A stretch of 64,000 nucleotides of DNA, taken from positions 186,001 to 250,000 of the forward strand of contig NZ_FOJM01000005.1 of the NCBI RefSeq assembly GCF_900111825.1, read 5' to 3'. The position numbers and the translations under genes were made by a program. The notes under the pieces are model-generated. The model searched no databases. It was not told the DNA's origin and worked only from the letters and a program-made list of their open reading frames with translations. The stretch is from Pedobacter suwonensis. Its GTDB lineage: Bacteria; Bacteroidota; Bacteroidia; Sphingobacteriales; Sphingobacteriaceae. This document shows positions 1 through 9,622 of the stretch, one piece after another; positions within the stretch are counted from its first letter, which is position 1, and every line of letters begins with the position of its first letter.

Positions 1-1
1 T

Positions 2-1993
2 GATTATCAGTTTATTTCAGGTGATCCGAAAACCGCGTTAAAGAATCCTCTTTCTGCGATCTTAACGGAAAGTACAGCAAAAACTTTGTTTGGAACCACC
101 GATGCTTTAAACAAAGTTGTCCGTTATCAGGATAGGGAAAATTTAACCATTACAGGTGTAATCAAAGATTTGCCAGAAAACAGTTCTAATCGTTTTGATT
201 TCTTAATGCCCTGGTCGTTCTATGAAATTCTTGATCGCGATGTTAAAGATTTAAACTGGAATAATTACAGTTTCGTAACGATGGTATTGTTAGATCAGAA
301 TGCAGATATTGATTTGGTAAATCGTAAAGTTGATGGTTTGGTGAAAGCAAATGCGCCACAAAATGCACAATCGCAACCACATTTTCTGTATCAAGCAAGC
401 AAACTGCACTTGTTCGGGAAGTTTGAAAATGGCAAACCTATAGGTGGCAATATTGAGCAAATTTACCTTTTTGTTGGTTTAGCATTTGGAATTTTATTGA
501 TCGCATGTATCAATTTTATGAACATGGCTACGGCAAAATCGGAGAAGAGAGCAAAGGAAGTCGGTATTAAGAAAACCATTGGAGCAAACCGCTCGTCACT
601 AATTCTTCAGTTTTTAACCGAATCGATGGTTCTTACATTCATTGCGGTTATACTCGCCATTGCTTTACTTGAACTTTCGCTTCCGGCATTTAATCGATTA
701 CTAAACTTCAATATTGGCATTTCTTATTTTAGAGTGACGAGTTGGCTTGGGATATTGGGAATTGTATCAGCCACGGGGCTAATAGCAGGTAGTTATCCGG
801 CTTTTTATCTCTCATCCTTTAATCCAATCCAAACCTTAAAAAGAAAAATAAATGCCAAAGGATTTCCAAATATCAGTTTAAGGCAGGTTTTGGTGATCGG
901 TCAATTCTGTTTCGCTATTATACTCATTATTGCAACGTTAGTTATCTATCGCCAGATTCAATACATTAAAAATAAGCCCGTGGGCTTTGATGTTAATGCC
1001 CTGGTCGAAATGCCCCAGGAGGGAGAATTGAAAACCAAATTCGATTTATTTAAAACTCAATTGCTAAAAGCAGGAGCTGTTACGTCGATGTATCAATCAT
1101 CTGTTAGTCTTTCTCATCATGGCCGAAATTTTATGGATATAAAATGGGATGGAATGACTAAGCCTGCAAATACAGTCATGTTCAACCAAGTGGCTACATC
1201 ATACGACTTTATTAAGACCAATGGCATTAAATTACTGGCGGGAAGAGATTTCTCAGAGCGTTTTGCCTCAGATACCAGCGCAATTATGGTTAGTGCATCG
1301 GCTGTGAAAGTATTTGGCTACAAAAATCCGATTGGTAAAAAAGTAACACTTTTCGGTACAAACGCACACATTATTGGCGTGTTTGATGATTACGTATGGG
1401 ATTCTCCATACAAATCGAACAATCCACAAGTTGTTTTCATCAATTTAAAGCAAACCGGTACCATCACCATGCGTCTCAATAATGCAAATAGTTTGCAGCA
1501 TAATATCGAAACCATTAATAGAATTACAAAAGCATTTAACCCGGCTTACCCAACTGAGATCTCATTTGTAAATTCACTATATCAGGAAAAATATAAGTCA
1601 GAACAAATATTGGGAATATTATCTAACCTCTTTGGCGGATTGGCCATTTTTGTTTCCTGCCTGGGTTTGTTTGGCCTTGTTGCCTATAGTTCCGAACAAC
1701 GTACCAAGGAATTTGGTGTAAGGAAGGTTTTAGGCGCATCTGTAGCCAATTTAATGCAGTTACTATCCCTGTCTTTCCTAAAAATGATCGCTGTAGCCAT
1801 CGTAATTGCCATACCAATCGGTTATTTGTCAATGGTAAAATGGTTAAATAATTTTGAATATCATACAGAATTTAGCTGGTGGATTATGCCGCTAGCTGCT
1901 ATTGGAACTTTAACTATAGCATTATTTACGGTGAGCTTTCAGGCTTATAAAACGGCCAAAGCTAACCCTGTTGATGCACTTAAATACGAATAA
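2..1993 (+). CDS. MacB/FtsX-type ABC transporter permease (5' end outside window)
   Basis: Inner-membrane permease of a MacB-type ABC exporter, cut by the left window edge: the frame is open from base 2 and the true start lies upstream. About 663 residues are visible. They cover the end of a first periplasmic PCD domain, a first FtsX block (about residues 155-290) with the cytosolic motif KRAKEVGIKK, a second PCD domain, and a C-terminal FtsX block with EQRTKEFGVRKVLGAS. It ends in the DALKYE tail shared by the next genes. It is the first of four paralogues in a row, with the ATPase gene at the end of the run. The substrate cannot be read from the sequence. Confidence 0.9.
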   Translation, partial: DYQFISGDPKTALKNPLSAILTESTAKTLFGTTDALNKVVRYQDRENLTITGVIKDLPENSSNRFDFLMPWSFYEILDRDVKDLNWNNYSFVTMVLLDQNADIDLVNRKVDGLVKANAPQNAQSQPHFLYQASKLHLFGKFENGKPIGGNIEQIYLFVGLAFGILLIACINFMNMATAKSEKRAKEVGIKKTIGANRSSLILQFLTESMVLTFIAVILAIALLELSLPAFNRLLNFNIGISYFRVTSWLGILGIVSATGLIAGSYPAFYLSSFNPIQTLKRKINAKGFPNISLRQVLVIGQFCFAIILIIATLVIYRQIQYIKNKPVGFDVNALVEMPQEGELKTKFDLFKTQLLKAGAVTSMYQSSVSLSHHGRNFMDIKWDGMTKPANTVMFNQVATSYDFIKTNGIKLLAGRDFSERFASDTSAIMVSASAVKVFGYKNPIGKKVTLFGTNAHIIGVFDDYVWDSPYKSNNPQVVFINLKQTGTITMRLNNANSLQHNIETINRITKAFNPAYPTEISFVNSLYQEKYKSEQILGILSNLFGGLAIFVSCLGLFGLVAYSSEQRTKEFGVRKVLGASVANLMQLLSLSFLKMIAVAIVIAIPIGYLSMVKWLNNFEYHTEFSWWIMPLAAIGTLTIALFTVSFQAYKTAKANPVDALKYE

Positions 1994-2083
1994 TACAAGG
2001 TGGAAAGGTAGAAGGTAATGAGGCGGATGGTTTAAACGCCCAATCCCTCAACCCTCAACCTTTTTACCCTCAACCTCAAAAAT
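1994..2083. repeat. Imperfect palindromic spacer between permease genes
   Basis: The spacer has a purine-rich left half (AAGGTGGAAAGGTAGAAGG) and a pyrimidine-rich right half built from CCCTCAACC words, ending just before the next ATG. The halves are roughly complementary. Similar spacers lie before the next permease genes. Confidence 0.6.
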
Positions 2084-4465
2084 ATGTTCAAATTAAATCT
2101 AAAAATCGCCTTACGCAACCTCTGGAAACACAAAGGCTTCACATTAATTAATGTTGGTGGCCTCGCCATTGGCATGGCCTGTTGCTTAATGTTGTTGTTG
2201 TATGTCAATTACGAATGGAGTTTCGATAAACAGTATAAAAATGCAGATAAGGTTTATTTTGCCACTTTAAACCTGAAATATAACGGCAGGTTAGCTACAA
2301 CCATGGCGGTGCCAAATAAGTTGGCAAATGCTGCCATGACAGAACTGCCAGGTATCAAAAATGCTGCACGCATCACCATGCCTGGCAACTTCAGGCTTTA
2401 TAGCCATGATCAGAATCATTTTAAACTGGAAGCATTGAGTGCAGATCCCAGCTTTCTGCAAATCCTTGATCAGAAATTTATTTATGGTAATCCGGAAACA
2501 GCATTGGCAGAACCGAATAATGTATTGATCAATGCTTCTACAGCTAAAAAGTTGTTTGGCAATCAAAATCCGCTGGGCCAGCTTATTACTTATGATAATA
2601 AAATCAGCCTGAAGGTAAGTGCAGTAATTGAAGACCTGCCTAAAAACCAGACCATTCAGTTTGATGTTTTACAGCCCTGGACATTTTATGAACAGGAAAA
2701 TCCGGGCGAGAGAGAAAACGGATGGGGCGCTATCACCTGTTTAACTTTATTCCAGCTAAAAGATAATGCCGATTTAACTGCTACTAATGTCGCCATCAAA
2801 AACTTTATCGTGAATAAAGAAGCTGATCTGAAAGAAATGACTTACCAGCTTTTTCTTTTTCCTTTGGCTAAATTCCATTTGTATGATCATTTTGAGAACG
2901 GAAAGTCGGCTGGAGGTAAAATAGATCAATTGCGTTTATTTGTTTTTCTGGCCATTTGCGTATTACTTATTGCCTGCATCAATTACATGAACCTTTCTAC
3001 GGCAAAATCAGAAAAACGCGCCAGGGAAGTTGGTGTGCGAAAAGCTTTGGGTTCCACCCGAAATACCATTATGGGACAATTTATGATCGAATCGCTATTA
3101 TTATCAGTTATAGCGATGGCCATTGCTTTCATTACGCTCGAACTTTCCTTGCCCTATTTTAATAACCTGCTTAATATTTCCATTAATATTGATTACAGTT
3201 CTTACCCATTTTGGATGCTGTTGCTGTCGATGGTATTGATTACAGGTTTGCTTGCCGGAAGCTACCCGGCATTTTACCTTTCTTCTTTTATTCCGGTAAA
3301 AGTGCTTAAAGGTTTTAAAGGTTCAACAGGTTCATTATCTATCCGTAAAACATTGGTAATATTACAGTTTAGCCTTTCCATCTGCATGATTATCTCTGCT
3401 ATTGTAATTTATAAGCAGATGCAGTACATGCGAGATAAACCACTTGGATTTGATGTCGCTGCACTTGCCCAGATCGATTTGGAAGGTGTGTTAACAAATC
3501 CAGGTAAACTGGAAGTTTTCAAGAACGAACTTAAACGTGCTGGTGCAATTGAATCAGCAACAGAATATGCTAGTTCATTTACGCGTGGCGGAAACATTAC
3601 GAGCGATATTTCGTGGCCTGATAAACCCAAAAACGATGTTTCGGTTATAAGTTATAGAAGTACCGGTTTTAACTTTGCCAATACTGCAGGCATTAAAATT
3701 GTTGCAGGAAGAGACTTCGCCTCGAAATTTCCTGCAGATACGGCAACTTCTTTATTATTAAATCAGGAAGCCGTTAAAGTAATGAGATTGAAGAATCCCG
3801 TTGGAACGGTTATTACCTGGGGCGATAATCCACCGCTAAAAGTGGTCGGTGTTGTACAGGATTTCTTTAACGAATCTTTAGGAGCCAAAGTTTCACCAAC
3901 CGTTTACTATTATAATGCGAAAAAAAGCGAGACACTGTTGCTTAGGCTGAATACTAAGCAGTCATTGACAGCGTCGCTGGAAGCTATTAAACAGGTCAGT
4001 CAACGCTTAAATCCAGCATATCCGGCAGAAATAAGATTGGTAAGTGATGGTATGGCTGAAAAAATAAAAAGTGAAAAGCTTTTAAGTGTACTCTCTAATA
4101 TCTTCGGAGGTTTTGCCATTTTTATTTCATGCCTCGGTTTGTTAGGGCTGGCGCTCTATATGGCCGAACAGCGCAGTAAGGAAATTAGCATCCGTAAAGT
4201 GTTGGGCGCCAATCTTTCAGATATTTTAGTTCTGCTGAACAAAGATTTTATGAAACTGGTGGTTATTGCGAATCTGATTGCTATCCCGGTAGCTTACATC
4301 CTCGTAGCTAAATGGCTTGAAAAATATGATTACAAAATTTCGATAAATCCCTGGCCTTTTTTGCTGGCACTTTTAACATCGATACTGATTGCTTTGATTA
4401 CAGTAAGCCTGCAAACGTTTAAAGTCGCCAAAGCCAATGCCGTTGATGCACTTAAATACGAATGA
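2084..4465 (+). CDS. MacB/FtsX-type ABC transporter permease
   Basis: Full-length 793-residue permease with internal duplication. An N-terminal helix (about 20-40) is followed by a PCD domain, three helices of the first FtsX block (about 285-405) with KRAREVGVRKALGS, a re-entry helix near 430, a second PCD domain, and a last FtsX block (about 675-790) with EQRSKEISIRKVLGA. One chain therefore carries two FtsX units, about eight helices, and could form the transport core alone. The start follows the family N-terminus MFKLNLKIALRNLWK. It is a paralogue of the flanking genes and probably in one transcription unit with them. The substrate is unknown; peptide, lipid or drug export are all possible. 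Confidence 0.92.
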   Translation: MFKLNLKIALRNLWKHKGFTLINVGGLAIGMACCLMLLLYVNYEWSFDKQYKNADKVYFATLNLKYNGRLATTMAVPNKLANAAMTELPGIKNAARITMPGNFRLYSHDQNHFKLEALSADPSFLQILDQKFIYGNPETALAEPNNVLINASTAKKLFGNQNPLGQLITYDNKISLKVSAVIEDLPKNQTIQFDVLQPWTFYEQENPGERENGWGAITCLTLFQLKDNADLTATNVAIKNFIVNKEADLKEMTYQLFLFPLAKFHLYDHFENGKSAGGKIDQLRLFVFLAICVLLIACINYMNLSTAKSEKRAREVGVRKALGSTRNTIMGQFMIESLLLSVIAMAIAFITLELSLPYFNNLLNISINIDYSSYPFWMLLLSMVLITGLLAGSYPAFYLSSFIPVKVLKGFKGSTGSLSIRKTLVILQFSLSICMIISAIVIYKQMQYMRDKPLGFDVAALAQIDLEGVLTNPGKLEVFKNELKRAGAIESATEYASSFTRGGNITSDISWPDKPKNDVSVISYRSTGFNFANTAGIKIVAGRDFASKFPADTATSLLLNQEAVKVMRLKNPVGTVITWGDNPPLKVVGVVQDFFNESLGAKVSPTVYYYNAKKSETLLLRLNTKQSLTASLEAIKQVSQRLNPAYPAEIRLVSDGMAEKIKSEKLLSVLSNIFGGFAIFISCLGLLGLALYMAEQRSKEISIRKVLGANLSDILVLLNKDFMKLVVIANLIAIPVAYILVAKWLEKYDYKISINPWPFLLALLTSILIALITVSLQTFKVAKANAVDALKYE

Positions 4466-4542
4466 GGCAGAAGGTTTGGAGGTTGAGGGCGTAAGGTGAA
4501 AGCGCCCAGACCTTAAACCCTACACCCTAAACCTTAAACCAT
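4466..4542. repeat. Imperfect palindromic spacer with CCCTAAACC words
   Basis: The left half reads GGAGGTTGAGGGCG and the right half carries CCTTAAACC and CCCTAAACC words directly before the ATG. GGGCG at the centre-left can pair with CGCCC about 10 bases on. It belongs to the same family as the other permease spacers. Confidence 0.6.
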
Positions 4543-6936
4543 ATGTTCAAACTTAATCTTAAAATCGCCTGGCGAAACCTTTGGAAAAACAAGGGTTATA
4601 CATTGATTAATATCCTTGGCCTGTCTATAGGGATGGCAAGCTGTATCCTGATTTTCATTTTTATCCGTTTTCAGCTCAGTTTCGATGAAGGTTATAAAAA
4701 TGAGGATCGGATTTATCGGGTGGTTACCAACTGGAAATACAGCGCCTACGAAGATTTTTCTTCAGGAGTACCCGTGCCTTTTGCTGCGGCTGCCCGAAAT
4801 GAAATTGCTGGATTTGAAACAGTGGGTTCAATTGTAAAAAGAAACGCCTTTCTGCAGATAAACGATGCCAACGGAAAAGAGAAAATGAAAAGCCAGGAGG
4901 CTGTATATTATGCGCAACCCGATTTTTTTAATGTCTTAAGTGATATTAAGTGGATCTACAGTGCGCCGGAACTTGCCCTGGCAGAACCCAATACTGTTGT
5001 GCTGTCAGCAAAATATGCTGAAAAGTTTTTTGGTAGCGTAAAAGATGCAATTGGAAAAAACATGAGGCTTGGCGAAAAAATTAACCTGAAAGTAGCTGGC
5101 ATTATTCAGGATATGCCACAAAACAGCAGTTTCCCTTTAGAAATTGTGATTAGTTACGAAACCTACAAAGGTCGGTTCAATAATAACTGGGATTCAGTCA
5201 ACTCCGCCTTTTGTAGTTATGTCCTGCTAAAAGAAGGTCTTAGACCTGAAGATTTACAACAATCAATAGCCAATTTTAATAAAAAATATTATCCGGTTGA
5301 TAAAATAGCGGGTAATCAGGAAAACAAATTACAGGTATTAAGAGCTATTCATTTCAGCGATAAATACGATAATTTCGCAAATGCATCTATCAACCGTAGT
5401 CAGATTTATGGGCTGGCTATAATTGGTCTGTTCCTGATCATTACTGCTTGTATCAATTTCATTAATTTAAGTACTGCACAGTCGGTAACCCGATCAAAAG
5501 AGGTAGGTGTTCGTAAAGTAATGGGCAGCAAACGTAGCCAACTGATCTATCAGTTCTTAACCGAAACTTTTGTAGTCAGTTTAGCCGCTTTACTTATTGC
5601 GTGTGTAATTACTGAACTGGCCATACCGCCCATGCAGCATCTTTTCAAGGGCAGGATCGAATTCAGCCTTTTTGGTCATCCATCAATCTTTGCATTTATG
5701 GCATTACTGGTTCTATTCATTGCTTTTCTTGCAGGATTTTATCCGGCACTTGTTATTTCCGGTTTTAAACCTGCCCTGGCTATAAAAAATAAAATAGCAT
5801 TGAATAAACGAGGGTTGAGCCTTCGGAAAATTTTAGTTGTAGCCCAGTTTGCAATTACCATAGTGCTTATCGTCGGAACTTTGGTAGTGATAAAGCAGAT
5901 GCAGTTTGTGCAGCAAAAATCACTGGGATTTAATCCGGATGCCGTTGCTATGGTTGGTATCCCTAATGACAGTTTAAGTAAAATCAAATACAACACTTTT
6001 AAAGAGCGGATAAGCAAACTTCCGGGTGTTGAAGATATTAGTTTTTGCCAGTCGCCGCCATTATCCGGTAACATCAACTCCAGCGATTTTACCTACAATG
6101 GCGTCAAAAACAAGGATTTCGAATTAAGGAATATTCGGGCAGACGAAAATTTCTTTAAGGTTTTTGATCTGAAATTAATTGCCGGAAAATTATATCATAA
6201 GAGTGATACCGCAAATGCCTGTGTGGTTAATGAAACCTTCCTAAAGAAAATGTCGATTACAAACCCTGAGGAGGCAATAGGAAAAGTAATTTATGCGAGT
6301 GGGAATACAGTGCCTATTGCAGGTGTGGTAAAGGATTTTAACGACCAGTCATTACGAGAGCAGATTTCGGCACTTGCCATTTTTCCCGGAAAAAATGATT
6401 ATTGGAATGTGTCGGTGAAAATAGATAGCAAACAAATTGCCGCTACAATGAAAGAGATCGATAAAATATGGAACAGTACTTTTCCTAATGGGGTTTTTGA
6501 TTCAGCTTTTGTAAATGAAACCATCAACAGTTACTATGAAAGTGAACAGATTATGGGGGTGTTGTTTAAAATATTTGCCGGTGTGATTATTTTCATTTCA
6601 TTTATCGGTTTATTTGGATTAATATCATTTGTGGCCACGCAAAGAACTAAAGAAGTTGCCATACGGAAGGTTCTGGGAGCCTCAACGCTTGAACTTGTAA
6701 AAATGCTGAATGGTTCTTTTCTCGTTATGGTCTTCGTTGCCAACATCGTGGCATGGCCCCTTGCTTATCTTTTTGTTTCGAAATGGTTAGCCGGTTTTGC
6801 CTATCGAATTGATGTCAGTATCTGGCCATTTGCATTGGCTATGGCCATATCAATGGCAATTACGCTGGTCACGGTCAGTATCCGCTCATATAAAGCGGCC
6901 TCGGCAAATACTATTGATGTACTTAAATATGAATAA
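4543..6936 (+). CDS. MacB/FtsX-type ABC transporter permease
   Basis: Third permease of the array, 797 residues, with the same plan: N-terminal helix, PCD domain, FtsX block 1 (TRSKEVGVRKVMGS), second PCD domain, FtsX block 2 (QRTKEVAIRKVLGAS), and a C-terminal DVLKYE tail. The two FtsX blocks carry the conserved E-V-x-x-R-K surface that contacts the ATPase in this family. Sequence drift from the neighbours is largest in the periplasmic domains, which suggests different ligands or partners. The start is set by the MFKLNLKIAWRNLWK block shared by all copies. Confidence 0.92.
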   Translation: MFKLNLKIAWRNLWKNKGYTLINILGLSIGMASCILIFIFIRFQLSFDEGYKNEDRIYRVVTNWKYSAYEDFSSGVPVPFAAAARNEIAGFETVGSIVKRNAFLQINDANGKEKMKSQEAVYYAQPDFFNVLSDIKWIYSAPELALAEPNTVVLSAKYAEKFFGSVKDAIGKNMRLGEKINLKVAGIIQDMPQNSSFPLEIVISYETYKGRFNNNWDSVNSAFCSYVLLKEGLRPEDLQQSIANFNKKYYPVDKIAGNQENKLQVLRAIHFSDKYDNFANASINRSQIYGLAIIGLFLIITACINFINLSTAQSVTRSKEVGVRKVMGSKRSQLIYQFLTETFVVSLAALLIACVITELAIPPMQHLFKGRIEFSLFGHPSIFAFMALLVLFIAFLAGFYPALVISGFKPALAIKNKIALNKRGLSLRKILVVAQFAITIVLIVGTLVVIKQMQFVQQKSLGFNPDAVAMVGIPNDSLSKIKYNTFKERISKLPGVEDISFCQSPPLSGNINSSDFTYNGVKNKDFELRNIRADENFFKVFDLKLIAGKLYHKSDTANACVVNETFLKKMSITNPEEAIGKVIYASGNTVPIAGVVKDFNDQSLREQISALAIFPGKNDYWNVSVKIDSKQIAATMKEIDKIWNSTFPNGVFDSAFVNETINSYYESEQIMGVLFKIFAGVIIFISFIGLFGLISFVATQRTKEVAIRKVLGASTLELVKMLNGSFLVMVFVANIVAWPLAYLFVSKWLAGFAYRIDVSIWPFALAMAISMAITLVTVSIRSYKAASANTIDVLKYE

Positions 6937-7029
6937 TGGCGGGAAGGACGAAGGTATTAGGGTAGAAGGTTCGACCGTCTGAACCCTTAACCCTCAACCT
7001 TTAACCTTCCAACCCTCAACCTTACAACT
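6937..7029. repeat. Imperfect palindromic spacer between permease genes
   Basis: AAGGTTCGACC faces GTCTGAACCCTT at the centre, followed by CCCTCAACC and CCTTTAACC words up to the start codon. It is in the same family as the spacers at 1994 and 4466. Confidence 0.6.
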
Positions 7030-9456
7030 ATGTTCAGACTTAACCTCAAAATCGCTTTACGCAATCTTTGGAAAAACAAGGTATATGCCACCATAAATAT
7101 TGTTGGCCTGGCCCTTGGACTAACTGCTTTTGTACTCATGATTTTGTATATCAATCATGAAGAAAGTTACGATAAATGGTCTCCAGATTTAAAAAATGTC
7201 TATCAGATTAGGGAAAAACATGATTTTTTTACCCCTGATAATAAGGAGCACTGGAATGAGGTTTCAAACAGCCGCATCGCAAATTTGATCAGGACGAAAT
7301 TACCACAGGCAGTTGCAGTAACTAAAGTAGATAACGACTGGAGTTTTGGCAGTGGTTATTCGGTTAAAACAGACAACGCCGATCCGGTTATGGTGAATAA
7401 GATCAAAGATTCGGATAGCAGCTTTTTTAAGGTTTTCGATTATCAGTTTGTTCAGGGTAGTGCCGACCAAGCCCTTGAAAACAAGAATACAATTGTTTTG
7501 AAAGAGGATCTGGCCTTGAAGCTTTTCGGTACGACAAGAGCCCTGGGTAAAACAATAAAAATCATACGCTGGAGGGATGATAAAGGCGATTTATTTACGG
7601 TCACCGGTATAGTCAGTGAGCCTAAAACGCCACAAAGTGTTCATTTTAGCGCTATTATGAGAACCGGAAATAAAGATAGAGACCCTGATGAACCAACCAA
7701 TAACAATTACTGCCTGATGTTCACTAAACTGAATAAAGCCAGCGACACGTTGGTATTGAACCAGACTTTACAGAAGTTATATGTCGATTTCAGGAAAAAC
7801 TTATTGAAAGGGCAGGAGGAGGATTATGAAGATATGCAAAAACCTAAAAAGTTGCCGGGCTTAAAAGTCATCCCGTTAGCAACTGTGCATTCCAATCCGC
7901 CGTATACCCTGAGCTGGTTCGAAAAGTTAAAACCTGTAATGGCCATATCGGCATTTTTACTCCTGGTTTCGATCATTAATTTTATCAATCTGGCCACGGC
8001 ACAATCTGTGCAGCGGGCCAAGGAAGTAGGGGTAAAAAAGGTACTGGGTTCTTATAAAAGCCAATTGACCGCTCAGTTTTTGGTTGAATCCGGGTTGCAG
8101 AGCCTGATTTCGCTTTTTCTCTGTATTGTTTTAATTGAAATGGTTTTGCCAGCTTTTAACCAGCAGTTTAATGTGGCTTTAAGTTTTTGGCACAATGCCA
8201 GGTTATTGGTCCTGATTGCCCAGCTGGTAGGCCTGTTTGTGTTTGTAACCTTACTTGCAGGTTTATACCCGGCCTGGGTTTTATCTAATTATAATCCTGT
8301 AGCTGTTTTAAAAGGCAATTACGAAAACGGTTTGCGAGGTGTAGTTCTTCGTAACGTATTGGTTGTCTTTCAGTTTGTTATTTCGGTAACGTTCATCATA
8401 TCCATTGGTGTAATGGAAATGCAGTCCCGGTTTATGAGTAGCAAGGATTTAGGCTTTGAACGGGGAAATCTTATCAATATAAAGACTAATTATGAAGATA
8501 ACTTTGCCGAAAGGCTCAAGAAAATACCAGGTGTCCAGTATGTAGCAACGACTACTCAGGTATTAGGCAATAGTTTTAATGTGCCTGAAGAAATTAAATA
8601 CAAGGGTAAACCCATAAAGTTAAATACCGTTACCGTTACGATGGACGCACTGCCGGCGCTTGGTGTGAAAGTACTGCAAGGCCGGATTTTTTCCAGGGAA
8701 TATAAAAGCGATACGGTTAATACTGTAGTTTTAAACGAAGCAGCGGCAAATTTATTCGGAAAAAATTTAATCGGGCAGACCTATCAAAAAACCGATTGGG
8801 AAGGTAAAGACAATATTTTCCAGGTAGTAGGCATTATTAAAAACTATCATAACGAAGGCTTTGATAAAGCAGTTTTGCCAACGGTTTATAAGGTAACCAG
8901 ACTTGGAGGTACTTCAAATACAAACAATTTACTGGTGCGTTTCAATACGGCTCAACATAAAGAGATCATCAGCAAAATTGAAAAGGAGTGGAGAATGCTG
9001 TATCCGAACTTTCCAATAGAGTACAATTCTCTTGACGATGCTTTTTCGAAAGTCCTCGAAGAGAATAGGCGGTTTATGAATATGATTGTATTGTTCAGCC
9101 TGGTTTCTGTCTCCCTGTCATTACTTGGTTTATTTGCACTTTCTACATTCGTGGCTAAGCGGAAAACCAAGGAGATTGCAGTAAGAAAAGTGCTTGGGGC
9201 ATCAAACATCCAGATTGTAAGCTTACTCAACAAATCCTTTCTGATTCTGGTGGTTGTGGCAAATTTAGTCAGCTGGCCTGTTGCTTATATTATTATAAAA
9301 AAATGGCTTGAAGGCTTTGCTTATCGGATAGAAGTGCCCTTTATACCTTTTGCCGCTGCTACGTTAATTTCAGTAATTATAGCCATCCTTACGGTAAGTA
9401 TACAGGCACGAAAAGCCGCTGTAACCGACCCGGTAAACGCACTTAAATATGAATAA
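7030..9456 (+). CDS. MacB/FtsX-type ABC transporter permease
   Basis: Fourth permease of the array, 808 residues. It starts MFRLNLKIALRNLWKN, then has one helix, a PCD domain with a longer first periplasmic part than its paralogues, FtsX block 1 (QRAKEVGVKKVLGS near residue 335), a second PCD domain, and FtsX block 2 (KRKTKEIAVRKVLGAS near 715), ending NALKYE. It lies 166 bases before the ATPase gene, its likely partner. It may assemble alone or pair with one of the other permeases; the sequence cannot tell. Confidence 0.92.
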   Translation: MFRLNLKIALRNLWKNKVYATINIVGLALGLTAFVLMILYINHEESYDKWSPDLKNVYQIREKHDFFTPDNKEHWNEVSNSRIANLIRTKLPQAVAVTKVDNDWSFGSGYSVKTDNADPVMVNKIKDSDSSFFKVFDYQFVQGSADQALENKNTIVLKEDLALKLFGTTRALGKTIKIIRWRDDKGDLFTVTGIVSEPKTPQSVHFSAIMRTGNKDRDPDEPTNNNYCLMFTKLNKASDTLVLNQTLQKLYVDFRKNLLKGQEEDYEDMQKPKKLPGLKVIPLATVHSNPPYTLSWFEKLKPVMAISAFLLLVSIINFINLATAQSVQRAKEVGVKKVLGSYKSQLTAQFLVESGLQSLISLFLCIVLIEMVLPAFNQQFNVALSFWHNARLLVLIAQLVGLFVFVTLLAGLYPAWVLSNYNPVAVLKGNYENGLRGVVLRNVLVVFQFVISVTFIISIGVMEMQSRFMSSKDLGFERGNLINIKTNYEDNFAERLKKIPGVQYVATTTQVLGNSFNVPEEIKYKGKPIKLNTVTVTMDALPALGVKVLQGRIFSREYKSDTVNTVVLNEAAANLFGKNLIGQTYQKTDWEGKDNIFQVVGIIKNYHNEGFDKAVLPTVYKVTRLGGTSNTNNLLVRFNTAQHKEIISKIEKEWRMLYPNFPIEYNSLDDAFSKVLEENRRFMNMIVLFSLVSVSLSLLGLFALSTFVAKRKTKEIAVRKVLGASNIQIVSLLNKSFLILVVVANLVSWPVAYIIIKKWLEGFAYRIEVPFIPFAAATLISVIIAILTVSIQARKAAVTDPVNALKYE

Positions 9457-9622
9457 CACCCGCGTATAGCGTTTTGTGTTTAGGGTAGATTTTTCACTCA
9501 CCGCCAAACGCATTGCGCTAAACCCTAAAAGATGAATAATGGCCAAAGGTTTTAAGGTAGTGAAGTAAAGATTAATACGCCTAAACCCCATGCCCTAAGC
9601 CCTATGCCTTAAACCTTAAAAT
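9457..9622. repeat. Palindromic and CCTTAAACC-rich spacer before the ATPase gene
   Basis: It holds AGCGTTTTGTGTTTAGGG opposite a later CGCTAAACCCTAAA, then a run of CCTAAACCCC, GCCCTAAGCC and GCCTTAAACC words ending three bases before ATG. It is a longer member of the spacer family seen before each permease. Confidence 0.6.
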
